A stretch of DNA of 64,000 nt from Pseudomonas arcuscaelestis. Its GTDB lineage: Bacteria > Pseudomonadota > Gammaproteobacteria > Pseudomonadales > Pseudomonadaceae. Where the stretch lies: NCBI RefSeq assembly GCF_016881005.1, contig NZ_JACOPV010000018.1, forward strand, positions 62,001 to 126,000, read 5' to 3'. The notes under the pieces are model-generated. The model had not been told where the DNA came from. It was given only the letters and a program-made list of their open reading frames with translations, and did not search any database. Shown piece after piece: positions 1 through 12,573 of this stretch. Made by a program: the position numbers and the translations under genes. Position 1 is the first letter of the stretch, and the number at the start of each line of letters is the position of its first letter.

Positions 1-1549
1 CGGCACCGGCACCGCTCTGCGCGGGTGCGCCCGGACGACGGTTGCGACCTTGATTGCCTTTATTCTGATAAGGGCTGACGTAGTCGGCACGGTTACCAAA
101 ATTATCGATGTCGTCATCCAGGAACACTTCTGGATCACGATTGCCTGCCGCCGGCGCTGCACTTGGTTGGGCGGACTGGGGCTGACGTGGCTTCTTGTTG
201 TCGCGTGGTTTACGTTCCTGGCGGCCACCAGCAGACTTTTCTGCGGTTTTTTCCTTGTCCTTCTCGCGACCTTTTTCCTTGCCCTGATCCTTGCCTTTGT
301 CCTTGCGTCCGCCGTTGGTGCCATCAGCACGCTGACCACGGCCACCGCGTGGATTGTTTTGCGGGCGTTCACGGGTTTCAGGCTTCTCGGCTTCTACCTT
401 GGAGGCATCGAAGCCCATCAGGTCGCCATCCGGGATTTTCTGGCGGGTGACGCGCTCAATGCTCTTGAGCAGCTTTTCTTCGTCCGGGGCAACCAGCGAA
501 ATCGCTTCACCGGAACGACCGGCGCGACCGGTACGGCCAATGCGGTGCACGTAGTCTTCTTCGACGTTGGGCAACTCGAAGTTGACTACGTGAGGCAGTT
601 GGTCGATATCCAGGCCGCGGGCGGCGATATCGGTGGCAACCATGATACGTACAGTGCCGGCCTTGAAGTCGGCCAGGGCTTTGGTGCGTGCGTTCTGGCT
701 TTTATTGCCATGAATCGCGGCGGCGGTCAGACCGTGCTTTTCCAGGTATTCGGCCAGGCGGTTGGCGCCGTGCTTGGTACGGGTGAAAACCAGTACCTGT
801 TCCCACGCACCGGTGGTGATCAGGTGGGCCAACAGGGCACGCTTGTGGCTGGCAGGCAAGCGATAGACGCGCTGCTCGATGCGCTCGACCGTGGTGTTTG
901 GCGGCGTAACCTCGATGCGCTCTGGGTTGTGTAGCAACTTGTCGGCGAGGTCGGTGATGTCCTTGGAGAAGGTCGCAGAGAACAGCAGGTTCTGGCGCTT
1001 GGCTGGCAGCCGGGCGAGGACCTTCTTCACATCATGGATGAAGCCCATGTCGAGCATGCGGTCGGCTTCGTCCAGCACTAGTGTTTCGACGTGGGACAGG
1101 TCGACGCTGCCCTGGCCAGCCAGATCGAGCAGCCGGCCAGGGCACGCTACCAGTACATCAACGCCGCGTGCCATGGCCTGAACCTGCGGGTTCATGCCGA
1201 CGCCACCAAAGATGCAGGCACTGACGAATTTAAGATCGCGGGCATACACCTTGAAGCTGTCATGCACCTGGGCGGCCAGTTCACGGGTAGGGGTCAGCAC
1301 CAGAACCCGCGGCTGGCGAGGGCCATGACGCTGGGACTTGTCTGGGTGACCACCTGGGAACAGGCGCTCGAGGATTGGCAGTGCGAAACCGCCGGTTTTA
1401 CCAGTACCTGTCTGGGCGGCGACCATCAGGTCACGACCTTGCAACACGGCGGGAATGGCCCGCTGTTGCACCGGAGTGGGCTGGGTATAGCCAGCAGCCT
1501 CGATGGCGCTGACTAGAGCCTCGGAGAGACCGAGGGAAGCAAAGGACAT
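1..1549 (-). CDS. rhlE: DEAD-box ATP-dependent RNA helicase RhlE (C-terminal end outside window)
   Basis: Translating the minus strand from the ATG at 1549 gives 516 codons that stay open to the window edge, so the stop lies outside. Seen: Q-motif region, motif I AQTGTGKT with Lys51, PTRELA, DEAD, SAT, ARGLDID and HRIGRTGR, in the usual order of the two RecA-like domains. From about residue 375 the protein becomes a long Lys/Arg/Gly/Gln-rich low-complexity tail, typical of RhlE-type helicases that bind RNA non-specifically. Family role: RNA unwinding in ribosome assembly and mRNA turnover. It is transcribed away from the rest of the window, and the 224-bp upstream gap should hold its promoter. 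RhlE rather than SrmB or DeaD is judged from the core and tail; paralogues are common in Pseudomonas. Confidence 0.85.
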   Translation of the reverse strand, partial: MSFASLGLSEALVSAIEAAGYTQPTPVQQRAIPAVLQGRDLMVAAQTGTGKTGGFALPILERLFPGGHPDKSQRHGPRQPRVLVLTPTRELAAQVHDSFKVYARDLKFVSACIFGGVGMNPQVQAMARGVDVLVACPGRLLDLAGQGSVDLSHVETLVLDEADRMLDMGFIHDVKKVLARLPAKRQNLLFSATFSKDITDLADKLLHNPERIEVTPPNTTVERIEQRVYRLPASHKRALLAHLITTGAWEQVLVFTRTKHGANRLAEYLEKHGLTAAAIHGNKSQNARTKALADFKAGTVRIMVATDIAARGLDIDQLPHVVNFELPNVEEDYVHRIGRTGRAGRSGEAISLVAPDEEKLLKSIERVTRQKIPDGDLMGFDASKVEAEKPETRERPQNNPRGGRGQRADGTNGGRKDKGKDQGKEKGREKDKEKTAEKSAGGRQERKPRDNKKPRQPQSAQPSAAPAAGNRDPEVFLDDDIDNFGNRADYVSPYQNKGNQGRNRRPGAPAQSGAGA

Positions 1550-1773
1550 GAGTAATCCTGTTCTTAGTGGGGGCTAAGCCCGATGGGATAATCTTGCCTG
1601 GCGCGGTAGGCATCGGCTGATGCACTCGCGTCCGGTCCAGCAGGGTCTTCAATGCACATCCGGATTGTGGCGGGCGGGCTCTTGGCCGCGCTGTCCTGCC
1701 GATCGGGATGCCTTTTGCAAGGCCGAGCGTCCGGGCGTAAGCCTGGCGGGAAGGCCAGAGTATAACAGAGCAA

Positions 1774-2559
1774 TCAAGGCGTGCTGCGTTCCTGCTGCTC
1801 AACGGTGGAACGAAAATTTTCTGGAATGCCAGCATAGCGGGCATTGAGTGCCGTAAAGGCGGGCTCTTGCTTGAAATTTCGTAGTTCGGCGGCAAAGCGT
1901 TGCATCAGCTCTTGCATGCCTGAATTGCGGCGTACGGCCAGGTACTGACTTTGGGTGCTGACCACCAGCGGCAGTTCACTGATTTCTCGGTCAAGTCCCA
2001 GATCCTTTCGCAAATGGCGACCAACGCGGCGGTCGGTTATCAGCAAATCAATGCGCCCGCGCTGAAGTTTGCCGAAATTCGCTTCGTGGGTTGGCGCGGG
2101 CTCACGGGTGAACAGCGGCGAATCGCTGAACGCTGCTGCATACGCGTAGCCAGGGGAGGTGCCGACGGTCAGGCCGCGCAGATCCTGCAGGCTGTTGATC
2201 GAATGAGGGCGGGCATTGGCGTAGAAAAGCACAAACTCGACGTCAGAGAGCGGTTCATTGGGATAGAACAGCTGAGTGCCGCGTTGTTCAGTCTGGAAGA
2301 TATCCAGGATGCCATCCGCCAGGCCTTGATCGATCATCGCCAGGCAACGCTTCCAGGGCAGGAATTGCCATTCCACTTCTACGCCAAGACGTTTGAAGAC
2401 TTCGACAGTGACTTCGTAATCGATACCTTTTGCCTGACCGTTCTCCATGTACACATAGGGTGCCCAGGGTTCGGTGACGATGCGAAGCTTCTCGCCATGG
2501 GCAAACGCGCTCAGGCAAGTAAGCAGCAGGGCGGTCATAAGGCGGGTGAAATCGGGCAT
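1774..2559 (-). CDS. Periplasmic solute-binding protein, SBP_bac_3 type (orphan)
   Basis: 261 aa. The N-terminus is a signal peptide with a hydrophobic stretch ending near AFAHG, followed by the family-3 binding-protein pattern (LRIVTEPWAPYVY near the start of the mature protein, GIDYEVTVEVFKRLG, TVGTSPGYAYA). Such proteins bind amino acids or related small solutes in the periplasm and pass them to an ABC permease or a sensor. No permease or ATPase gene is nearby, so the partner is elsewhere or the protein has another role. The ligand cannot be read from the sequence. No clear Shine-Dalgarno precedes the ATG. It lies downstream of metF on the same strand, with 83 bp between. Confidence 0.8.
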   Translation of the reverse strand: MPDFTRLMTALLLTCLSAFAHGEKLRIVTEPWAPYVYMENGQAKGIDYEVTVEVFKRLGVEVEWQFLPWKRCLAMIDQGLADGILDIFQTEQRGTQLFYPNEPLSDVEFVLFYANARPHSINSLQDLRGLTVGTSPGYAYAAAFSDSPLFTREPAPTHEANFGKLQRGRIDLLITDRRVGRHLRKDLGLDREISELPLVVSTQSQYLAVRRNSGMQELMQRFAAELRNFKQEPAFTALNARYAGIPENFRSTVEQQERSTP

Positions 2560-2642
2560 ATCTGGAGATTACGACGTGCGCACGCCTATGGCTAGTAGAC
2601 GTGCGCAATACGCGTGCCGTATCCAGCGGCGGAGCGGATCGA

Positions 2643-3488
2643 TCAACGAGGCAACTTGAGGTTGTTCCAGATCGCCAGGCTTGGATCGGCCTGGTTCAGG
2701 GTGTAGAAGTGCAGCCCGGGTGCACCACCTTGCAGCAGTTGTTCGCACATGTGGGTAATGACTTCTTCACCGAACGACTGGATGCTCTTGACGTCATCGC
2801 CATAGGCTTCCAGTTGCTTGCGGATCCAGCGAGGAATCTCGGCGCCGCAAGCGTCGGAGAAACGTGCCAGCTTGCTGTAGTTGGTGATCGGCATGATCCC
2901 CGGCACTACAGGAATGTTCACCCCAAGCTTCTGCACGCGTTCGACGAAGTTGAAGTAGCAGTCGGCGTTGAAGAAGTATTGGGTGATGGCGCTGTCGGCA
3001 CCGGCGTTGGCCTTGCGTACGAAATTGGCCAGGTCATCCTCGAAATTGCGCGCTTGAGGATGCATTTCCGGGTAGGCGGCGATTTCGATATGGAAGTGAT
3101 CGGCGCTTTCCTGGCGAATGAATTCGACCAGTTCGTTGGCGTAGCGCAGTTCGCCACTGGCCATGCCCATGCCCGAAGGCAGGTCACCGCGCAGAGCAAC
3201 GATACGCTTGATACCGGCGGCCTTGTACTGGGCCAGCAGGCTGCGCAGGTCTTCCTTGCTGTCACCGACGCAGGACAGGTGCGGCGCGGCAGGGACCTTA
3301 ACTTCGCTTTCCAACTGCAGCACAGTGTTCAGCGTGCGGTCGCGGGTAGAGCCACCGGCACCGTAGGTGCAGGAGAAGAAATCCGGGTTGTAGCTGGCCA
3401 GCTGATGAGCAGTGGCGAGCAGTTTTTCATGTCCAGCATCGGTCTTGGTCGGGAAGAACTCGAAGCTGTAACGACGTTCCTGAGACAT
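2643..3488 (-). CDS. metF: 5,10-methylenetetrahydrofolate reductase
   Basis: 281 aa, full length for bacterial MetF. It reduces methylene-THF to methyl-THF with FAD, supplying the methyl group used for homocysteine methylation in the cytosol. Seen: N-terminal SFEFFPTK (carries the catalytic Glu of the TIM barrel), ALRGDLPSG (flavin/folate-contacting Asp), YFFNADCYF and VPGIMPI. It lies 103 bp downstream of sahH on the same strand, so both probably respond to the SAH riboswitch that precedes sahH. The gap holds an inverted repeat pair. Functionally the two genes recycle SAH to homocysteine and provide the methyl donor for methionine synthesis. Confidence 0.95.
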   Translation of the reverse strand: MSQERRYSFEFFPTKTDAGHEKLLATAHQLASYNPDFFSCTYGAGGSTRDRTLNTVLQLESEVKVPAAPHLSCVGDSKEDLRSLLAQYKAAGIKRIVALRGDLPSGMGMASGELRYANELVEFIRQESADHFHIEIAAYPEMHPQARNFEDDLANFVRKANAGADSAITQYFFNADCYFNFVERVQKLGVNIPVVPGIMPITNYSKLARFSDACGAEIPRWIRKQLEAYGDDVKSIQSFGEEVITHMCEQLLQGGAPGLHFYTLNQADPSLAIWNNLKLPR

Positions 3489-3507
3489 ACAAGATTCCTT
3501 GGGCGGC

Positions 3508-3582
3508 TAGCTACAAGCGGCAAGCGACAAGGTAAAAGCAGGGCAGCGCGAACCGCTCCTGCTTGCAGCTTGAAGCTTGCCG
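3508..3582. repeat. Intergenic inverted repeat pair between sahH and metF
   Basis: The gap contains CTACAAGCGGCAAGC near 3511 and its approximate inverse GCTTGCAGCTTGAAGCTTGCC near 3561-3581, about 30 bp apart. This AAGC/GCTT-rich arrangement differs from the GGGGCAAGCCCGC REP family used elsewhere in the window. It could fold in the sahH-metF transcript and adjust the ratio of the two products. Confidence 0.5.
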
Positions 3583-3591
3583 TTATCGGCT

Positions 3592-5142
<1,551 letters not shown>

Positions 5143-5175
5143 TCAAGTGCAGATGACCGTTTTGAAACGTCGGCG

Positions 5176-5204
5176 ATTATAGCTGCGTCGTGGCGTCTGC
5201 CCAA
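5176..5204 (-). promoter_or_regulatory. Sigma70-type promoter of sahH
   Basis: On the minus strand TTGGGC (5199-5204), a 17-nt spacer and a perfect TATAAT (5176-5181). Transcription would start near 5169, about 40 nt before the SAH aptamer, so the aptamer is entirely inside the predicted transcript. The -35 box matches consensus at only three positions. Confidence 0.6.
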
Positions 5205-5309
5205 GGTTTTCTGTCGATTAATCGAGACCATAGTCGATGTTAAATGGAGGATCACGGAAGGCTCTGCCATCATTAGCGGCATCGATTGGCAAGACGGTCA
5301 GGAGTAGAT

Positions 5310-5711
5310 ATGAATTTTCACACCCGCAAATGGGTCAAGCCCGAAGACCTCAACCCTAACGGCACCTTGTTCGGCGGCAGCTTGCTGCGCTGGATCGATG
5401 AGGAGGCGGCGATCTACGCGATCGTGCAGTTGGGCAACCAGCGTGTGGTGACCAAGTACATTTCGGAAATCAACTTCGTCAGCGCTTCGCGCCAGGGCGA
5501 CATCATTGAACTGGGTATCACGGCAACCGAGTTTGGCCGTACCTCCATCACCCTCAAGTGCGAAGTGCGTAACAAGATCACCCGCAAGAGCATCCTGACG
5601 GTGGACAAGATGGTCTTCGTCAACCTTGGAGAGGATGGGCTGCCGGCAGCTCATGGGCGGACCGAGATCAAGTACGTCCAGGATCAGTTCCCGGACACCG
5701 CTGTGGAGTAA
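5310..5711 (+). CDS. Acyl-CoA thioesterase, hotdog fold (YciA-like)
   Basis: 133 aa from the ATG at 5310, which has GGAG at 5301-5304; a TTG 24 nt upstream is a less likely start. The pattern NPNGTLFGGSLLRWIDEEAA near residues 13-32 is the hotdog thioesterase signature, with the Asp as probable catalytic residue, followed by the long helix and the EINFVSASRQGDIIEL strand region. The family hydrolyses acyl-CoA thioesters in the cytosol. Substrate range cannot be read. It is divergent from sahH and followed at once by a REP palindrome, so it is probably monocistronic. Confidence 0.85.
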   Translation: MNFHTRKWVKPEDLNPNGTLFGGSLLRWIDEEAAIYAIVQLGNQRVVTKYISEINFVSASRQGDIIELGITATEFGRTSITLKCEVRNKITRKSILTVDKMVFVNLGEDGLPAAHGRTEIKYVQDQFPDTAVE

Positions 5712-5718
5712 CACAGCA

Positions 5719-5774
5719 TCGCCGGGCAAGCCCGCACCCATCCTTGCGTTTGGCGTGGGCTTGCCCGCGATAAC
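5719..5774. repeat. REP palindrome pair
   Basis: GCCGGGCAAGCCCGC and, inverted, GCGTGGGCTTGCCCGCGA flank about 20 bp, between the convergent thioesterase and antiporter genes. The core is the same as in the other REPs of this window. Confidence 0.8.
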
Positions 5775-5778
5775 GCCG

Positions 5779-7014
5779 TCAAGGCTGCTCGGTGACCCCG
5801 CGCACCACGCGACCAATCGTCAAACCCTGCAACAGGATTGACGACAGCACTACGATGTAGGTGATGCTCAGCAACAAGTCACGTTCGGTACCTGGCGGCA
5901 GCGACAGGGCCAGGGCCACCGATACACCACCGCGCAAGCCACCCCAGGTCAGGACCCGGACGGTGCCGCGTGGCACGCTGCGCCAGCGCCGCAGCAAGAC
6001 TATCGCCGGTGCTACCGTCAGCAGGCGCGACATGAGGATGGCCACGGCCAGAACCCCGGCCGCTGCCAGGTGCATCCACGAGAATGGCAGCAGCAATAGC
6101 TCCAGGCCGATCAGGGCGAACAGCAGGGCGTTGAGCATGTCGTCGATCAGTTCCCAGAAACCGTCCAAGTAGCGTCGGGTCATGTCGTTCATCGCCAGGT
6201 TGCGGCCCAGATTGCCGATGATCAAACCCGCCACCACCATCGCGATCGGGGCTGAAACATGCAGCTCGTAGGCCATCGCCGAACCGCCGATGACTAACGC
6301 CAGGGTGAGCATGACTTCAACCTGGTACTGCTCGATGCTTTTGATCATGCGGTAGGTGATATAGCCGACCAGGCCACCAAACAGTGCCCCGCCGATGGCT
6401 TCACGAGCAAAGAGGATCGCGGTGTCGGTTACCGTCGGCGTTTCACCCAGTTGCGCGATTCCCAGCAGCACGGTGAACACCACGACTGCGGTACCGTCGT
6501 TGAACAGCGACTCGCCAACGATAGTGGTTTTCAACGGTTTGGACGCGTTAGCGGTACGCAGGGCACCGAGCACGGCAATCGGGTCGGTGGGCGAGATCAG
6601 CGCGCCGAACAGCAAGCAGTACAGCAGGCTCACGTGCCAGCCGAACAGGGCGAAGATCCAATGGGCCAAGTAACCGATAACCACGGTCGCGATCAGTACC
6701 CCAACGGTTGCCAGCAGGCCAATTGGCCAGCGATAACTGCGCAGGTCAGCGAGGTTTACGTGCAGGGCTCCGGCAAACAGCAGAAACGACAACATCCAGT
6801 GCATCAGCAAATCGTTGAAGTCGATCTGGCTCATCAGGCCCTGCACGCGATCTTCCAGTCCCGGGTAGCCAATGACGCTCAGACCTTGCAGCAATAGGGA
6901 AAAGAACAGCGCAGTGACCATGACGCCGATAGTAGGCGGCAGGCCAATGAAGCGGTAATTCAGATAAGTAAGCAGTGTGGTCAAGCAGATAAACGCAGCA
7001 ACAAGCTCAAGCAT
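5779..7014 (-). CDS. CPA1-family cation/proton antiporter (NhaP-like)
   Basis: 411 aa from the ATG at 7014, preceded by AGGA; a 16-codon upstream extension lacks support. About 11-12 hydrophobic segments. Seen: SPTDPIAVLGAL (the CPA1 core with the ion-binding Asp), GESLFNDGTAVVVF (second conserved helix) and TWGGLRGGVSVALAL near the end, all hallmarks of Na+(K+)/H+ exchangers. It would act in the inner membrane in pH or cation homeostasis. There is no large C-terminal cytosolic regulatory domain. Ion preference cannot be assigned from sequence. Confidence 0.9.
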   Translation of the reverse strand: MLELVAAFICLTTLLTYLNYRFIGLPPTIGVMVTALFFSLLLQGLSVIGYPGLEDRVQGLMSQIDFNDLLMHWMLSFLLFAGALHVNLADLRSYRWPIGLLATVGVLIATVVIGYLAHWIFALFGWHVSLLYCLLFGALISPTDPIAVLGALRTANASKPLKTTIVGESLFNDGTAVVVFTVLLGIAQLGETPTVTDTAILFAREAIGGALFGGLVGYITYRMIKSIEQYQVEVMLTLALVIGGSAMAYELHVSAPIAMVVAGLIIGNLGRNLAMNDMTRRYLDGFWELIDDMLNALLFALIGLELLLLPFSWMHLAAAGVLAVAILMSRLLTVAPAIVLLRRWRSVPRGTVRVLTWGGLRGGVSVALALSLPPGTERDLLLSITYIVVLSSILLQGLTIGRVVRGVTEQP

Positions 7015-7236
7015 TCCGGGTCCTGTAGTGGCTTTGATTCGGTACCCGATTCCATCGGGCAACCGTTTGATGGTTTATCGATGGCGCGGGGACACAGTTT
7101 TTTGCTTGCATGCGTTGACCGCGATTGGCGATTTTCGTTTCCCCTGCGCGCAATAATGCGCGACGGGGTGCTGAGCTAAATGCTTATATAGCGGCTGGCC
7201 ATTGATGACCCGACCTGTACTGCCAAGGATCTTCGC

Positions 7237-8070
7237 GTGTTAGCCACTTCTCTGGTTCTGGTTGCCGCACTGCTGCATGCAACCTGGAACACCTTGATCA
7301 AATTCAGCGGCGAGCGCCTGCTGGTCATCGCCAGCATGGATGTCGTGGCGTTGGTGTTCGCGCTGGTAATGGTCGCTTTCGTGCAGTATCCGCCTGCCGA
7401 AGTCTGGCCGTGGCTGCTGGCGTCTGCACTGTTCGAGCAGTTCTATCGTTTCTTGTTGATCCAGGCGTATCGGGCGGGTGACCTGGGGTTGGTCTATCCG
7501 CTGATGCGAGGCCTGTCACCGCTGGTGGTGCTGGCGCTGACACTGACATTCGCGGGCGAAACGTTAAGCAGCCAGCAAATCATCGGCATCATGCTGATCC
7601 CATGTGGCATGGTTTGCCTGCTGTGGCAGGGCGGGGGAGGTGATCGCTTGCCCTGGTCGATGTTGCCAGTGGTGGCGTTGATAGGCTTGTGTATCGGCTG
7701 CTACACCTGGTTCGACGGCCAGGCGATCCGCCTCTGGTCACAGCCGTTGGACTATCTTGTCTGGTTGACACTGCTCAGTGCCTGGCCCTTTCCGTTGTTG
7801 GCCAGTGTCGCTCGGCGCGCACCATTCATTCTGTTCTGGCGCTTGCAGTGGCGGTTGGGCCTGGCGGTGGGATTATGCGTGCTGTTGAGCTACGCCCTGG
7901 TGCTTTGGGCAATGCAATTGGGTTCGGTGGCCGAGGCGGCGGCATTGCGTGAGGTCAGCGTAATACTGGTGGTGCTGTTTGGAATGCGCTATCTCAAAGA
8001 ACCTTTCGGCGGCCCCAGGCTCTTAGCTTGTGCTTTGGTATTGATCGGCATGCTGATCATGAAATTCTGA
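7237..8070 (+). CDS. EamA/DMT-family permease
   Basis: 277 aa starting at GTG 7237, with AAGGA about 7 nt upstream. About nine to ten transmembrane helices in two EamA halves; the N-terminus LVLVAALLHATWNTLIKFSG is typical of drug/metabolite exporters. The substrate is unknown. It is followed after 25 bp by the MAPEG gene on the same strand, so the two may be co-transcribed. The 220-bp gap upstream, shared with the divergent antiporter, shows no other feature I can support. Confidence 0.8.
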   Translation: MLATSLVLVAALLHATWNTLIKFSGERLLVIASMDVVALVFALVMVAFVQYPPAEVWPWLLASALFEQFYRFLLIQAYRAGDLGLVYPLMRGLSPLVVLALTLTFAGETLSSQQIIGIMLIPCGMVCLLWQGGGGDRLPWSMLPVVALIGLCIGCYTWFDGQAIRLWSQPLDYLVWLTLLSAWPFPLLASVARRAPFILFWRLQWRLGLAVGLCVLLSYALVLWAMQLGSVAEAAALREVSVILVVLFGMRYLKEPFGGPRLLACALVLIGMLIMKF

Positions 8071-8095
8071 CCGTCCAATCGACAAGGACTTTGCC

Positions 8096-8482
8096 ATGAC
8101 CGTAGCTCTTTGGTGTGTACTGATTGCGTTGTTCCTGCCGATTCTGTGTACCAGCATCGCCAAACTCAGCAGTGGGCGGTTCAACCTGCGCCAGAACCAC
8201 GACCCGCGTGCTTTCCTCGACAAGCTCGAAGGTTTGCCGCGGCGCGCCCATGCCGCGCAGTTGAACAGCTTTGAGGCATTTCCTGCCTTTGCTGCAGCGG
8301 TCATCATTGCCGACATTGTCGGCAATGCTGAACAGGTCACCCAGGATGTGCTGGCGGTGCTGTATATCACCAGTCGCCTGCTCTACATCATCTGTTACCT
8401 GGCTGACTGGGCTGCGGTGCGTTCGCTGGTCTGGTTCGTTGGCGTGGGGCTGATCGTGTCGTTCTTCGTGGTGTCCGCCTAG
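8096..8482 (+). CDS. MAPEG-family membrane protein
   Basis: 128 aa with four predicted membrane segments and the MAPEG pattern: RFNLRQNHDPR, then a helix containing AAQLNSFEAFPAFAAAV (family Glu-x-x-x-Ala-Phe-like motif) and RLLYIICYLADWAAVRSLVW near the C-terminus. Eukaryotic members act in eicosanoid and glutathione metabolism; bacterial members have mostly unknown substrates. The last base triplet overlaps the stop of convergent mltA: both genes end within the same CTAG at 8479-8482. Confidence 0.85.
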   Translation: MTVALWCVLIALFLPILCTSIAKLSSGRFNLRQNHDPRAFLDKLEGLPRRAHAAQLNSFEAFPAFAAAVIIADIVGNAEQVTQDVLAVLYITSRLLYIICYLADWAAVRSLVWFVGVGLIVSFFVVSA

Positions 8483-9630
8483 GGAACCTTCGGCACTTCA
8501 GGCAGGGGTGTACCTTTGGGCCAGAGCAGCCAGATCTGTCCCTGCTGCTTCATGTTGCCTGCAACCTCACCTGCTTCGGCGCCTGTGCCCCAGAACAAGT
8601 CGGCGCGTACTTCACCGGTGATCGCGCCACCGGTATCCTGCGCGGCAACCGGACGGACCATTGGAGCACCGTCGGGGCGGGTGGTCGATAGCCACAGCAG
8701 GCTGCCCAAAGGAATCACCTTACGGTCGATCGCCACGCTGTAACCTGCAGTCAGCGGCACGTTCAGCGAGCCTCGTGGACCTTCATTGCTGTCCGGGCGG
8801 CCACTGAAGAAAACGTAGCTGGGGTTGCTCGCCAGCAGTTCCGGCACACGCGCCGGGTTAGCCTGTGCCCAGGCATGAATGCTGCCCATGGTGACGTCTT
8901 CTTTTTTCAACTGACCTTGATCGACCAGCCAGCGACCCACCGGACGATAGGGGTGGCCGTTCTGGTCGGCGTAACCGACCCGCAACTGTCGACCGCTGTC
9001 GAGCTGGATTCGGCCGGAGCCCTGGATCTGCAGGAACTGCAAGTCCATGGGGTCGGTCAGCCAGGCCAGGACCGGGGCAGGCACACCTTGCTGGTTGATA
9101 ACTTCGGCAGTGTCGTAGGGCTTGAGTGTCCGGCCATCCAGACGGCCACGCAGACGTTTGCCCTTGAGTTCCGGGTAGACGCTGTCCAGCGCCACCACGA
9201 TCATGTCGTCAGGCACGCCATAAACGGGCACATGTGCACTGTCGGTCTGGGTCAGGCTACCGGGGTAGACCGGCTCGTAGTAACCGGTGATCAGGCCGTT
9301 GGCACTGTTGTCACCTGAACGCATGCTGTAGACATCCAGCTGGGACTGGAGAAAGTTGCGTACCTGGGTGCTGTCACTCGGTACAGTCGCTGCGGCGCTA
9401 CAGGTGTTGGCCCAAATGGCGTCGCGCTTGAGGCGCTCGCAGGCGCTGCGCCAGGCTTCGAAGCCCGCCAGCAGATCGCTGTCGCTGACCTGTGGCAGAT
9501 CTTTCCAGGTGCCGCTGACGTAAGTGGCAAGCGCATGCGGCTTGGGTTTTTCCGGACCGCCGCCGTTGCAACCGGCGAGCAGTGCCAGTGCCGAGACCGC
9601 CAATCCCAGGTGGCGCAGGGAAAATTTCAT
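8479..9630 (-). CDS. mltA: Membrane-bound lytic murein transglycosylase A
   Basis: 383 aa from the ATG at 9630; an N-terminal extension of 16 codons is rejected because the lipoprotein signal begins at MKFSLRH. The lipobox ALLAGC predicts an outer-membrane lipoprotein. MltA cleaves peptidoglycan, releasing 1,6-anhydro-muropeptides. Seen: GLITGYYEPVYPGS (conserved MltA segment), LQIQGSGRIQLDSG, and the 3D domain with AQDTGGAITGEVRADLFWG, which carries the Asp residues including the proposed catalytic one. It converges on the MAPEG gene with the two stop codons overlapping in CTAG. Confidence 0.95.
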   Translation of the reverse strand: MKFSLRHLGLAVSALALLAGCNGGGPEKPKPHALATYVSGTWKDLPQVSDSDLLAGFEAWRSACERLKRDAIWANTCSAAATVPSDSTQVRNFLQSQLDVYSMRSGDNSANGLITGYYEPVYPGSLTQTDSAHVPVYGVPDDMIVVALDSVYPELKGKRLRGRLDGRTLKPYDTAEVINQQGVPAPVLAWLTDPMDLQFLQIQGSGRIQLDSGRQLRVGYADQNGHPYRPVGRWLVDQGQLKKEDVTMGSIHAWAQANPARVPELLASNPSYVFFSGRPDSNEGPRGSLNVPLTAGYSVAIDRKVIPLGSLLWLSTTRPDGAPMVRPVAAQDTGGAITGEVRADLFWGTGAEAGEVAGNMKQQGQIWLLWPKGTPLPEVPKVP

Positions 9631-9760
9631 AAACAGGGTTTCCTTGGCGGTTTGCCTGGGGTTCAACTGCCTGGGCAAACCGTAGATTTAATAAGGGTAT
9701 TGGTCTTTGGTGACGAGACGAGGATACTGGGCGCCTTTTTTCCCGTGAGCCGACGTTACC

Positions 9761-10210
9761 ATGATGCTCAAACGACTCTCTGTTGTATTGCTGGCCTGCC
9801 TGACGCTGACCGCCTGCGGCGGTGTTGATCCCAACTCGCCCTTGGGCCAGCGCAAGACCATTTTCAAACAGATGCTCAAGACCAGCGAAGACCTGGGCGG
9901 CATGTTGCGAGGACGACTGGCCTTTGACGGGCAGAAGTTCGCCGATGGCGCGGTCAAGCTTGATAATTTGTCCCGGGAGCCGTGGAAGCATTTTCCCCAG
10001 GTTCGCGAAGACGATGAAACCAGCGCTCGTGCAGAGGTCTGGGAAAAACAGGCGCGTTTCCAGGACTTGGCTCGTCAGTTGGAAACCGCGACCGGAGAAC
10101 TGGTTGCCGTCACTCGAACCCAGCCACTGAAGGCGGCCGACCTGGCTGCGCCGACCGACAAGGTTGAGGCAGCATGCAAAGCCTGTCACACCGAATTTCG
10201 TAACCATTGA
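9761..10210 (+). CDS. Cytochrome c' family lipoprotein
   Basis: 149 aa. N-terminal lipoprotein signal with lipobox LTAC (Cys19). A helical body of about 110 residues ends in CKACH (139-143), the C-terminal heme-attachment motif of class II cytochromes c (cytochrome c'). This predicts a periplasmic, membrane-anchored heme protein of the four-helix-bundle type. Soluble relatives bind NO or CO; the role of anchored forms is not settled. The start is ATG 9761 or 9764 and neither has a clear ribosome site. It is divergent from mltA and followed by a REP element. Confidence 0.82.
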   Translation: MMLKRLSVVLLACLTLTACGGVDPNSPLGQRKTIFKQMLKTSEDLGGMLRGRLAFDGQKFADGAVKLDNLSREPWKHFPQVREDDETSARAEVWEKQARFQDLARQLETATGELVAVTRTQPLKAADLAAPTDKVEAACKACHTEFRNH

Positions 10211-10218
10211 ATACTGCC

Positions 10219-10287
10219 ATCGCGGGGCTAGCCCGCTCCCACAGAGCGTTCAGCTAGCCCTGTGGGAGTGGGCTAGCCTGGCGATAA
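10219..10287. repeat. REP palindrome pair
   Basis: Two inverted copies of a GCGGGGCTAGCCCGCTCCCACA-type unit. The core has CTAGCC instead of the CAAGCC of the other copies, and the change is present in both arms. It lies between convergent genes and may help end transcription. Confidence 0.8.
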
Positions 10288-10291
10288 GCAC

Positions 10292-10678
10292 TTACTTCTC
10301 GAGTTGATCCAGCGCTTCTTGCAGTTCTTTCTTGGACTCGGCCAACTTGTCCTTGCGCGTGTTGATCTTCTCGGCGTCACCCTTTTTCATGGCCTTGTCC
10401 AGGTCCTTGGTGCGCTGCGTCACTTCGTGGCGGGCGTCGAGAACTTTCTGTTCGCGTTCTTTGCGCAGGCTGCTATCAGTGCAATGCTCGTTGACTTCAC
10501 TCAGGGCTTTTTCAAGCCCGGCTTTTTGGAAAGGGTTAACGGCTTTATCAATTTGCTGTTGGATATCGGCCTTTTTAGCCGCGCAACCAGTCAGTGCTTC
10601 CGTTGACTCGGCGGCTTGCAGCGAAGTTGCGCCGAAGCCAATCGCGGTCAACAGGACGAGGTTGGAAAAAAATTTCAT
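10292..10678 (-). CDS. DUF1090 periplasmic protein (YqjC-like)
   Basis: 128 aa from the ATG at 10678, which has GGAGGCGCTC in front; a 28-codon upstream extension is rejected. A cleavable signal peptide ends near SLQAAES. The mature part is highly charged and helical, with heptad-like Lys/Glu spacing predicting coiled coil, and two Cys residues (TGCAAKK and NEHCTDS) that could form a disulfide. This matches DUF1090/YqjC. Function is unknown; the family is periplasmic and often stress-related in enteric bacteria. Confidence 0.75.
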   Translation of the reverse strand: MKFFSNLVLLTAIGFGATSLQAAESTEALTGCAAKKADIQQQIDKAVNPFQKAGLEKALSEVNEHCTDSSLRKEREQKVLDARHEVTQRTKDLDKAMKKGDAEKINTRKDKLAESKKELQEALDQLEK

Positions 10679-10809
10679 GAGCGCCTCCATTCGGGGCATG
10701 GCAGAAATAGTTGGGGGAAATCCTGCCCTGATTTCCTGAATTAAGGAACCCTTGGTGGGCAATTCGATGGCACGACAAGAAAATTCCTACAATTTTCAGC
10801 TCGGCACTT

Positions 10810-12528
<1,719 letters not shown>

Positions 12529-12573
12529 TCACTGCACCCGGTGCGTCCCGCACTTGTCAGTCGATATGTCATG

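Noticed and set aside
1550-1773. Coding potential in the gap between rhlE and the binding-protein gene
   Set aside because: Short frames here (for example 1564-1773) have no ribosome site, signal or motif; the gap most likely holds the rhlE promoter.
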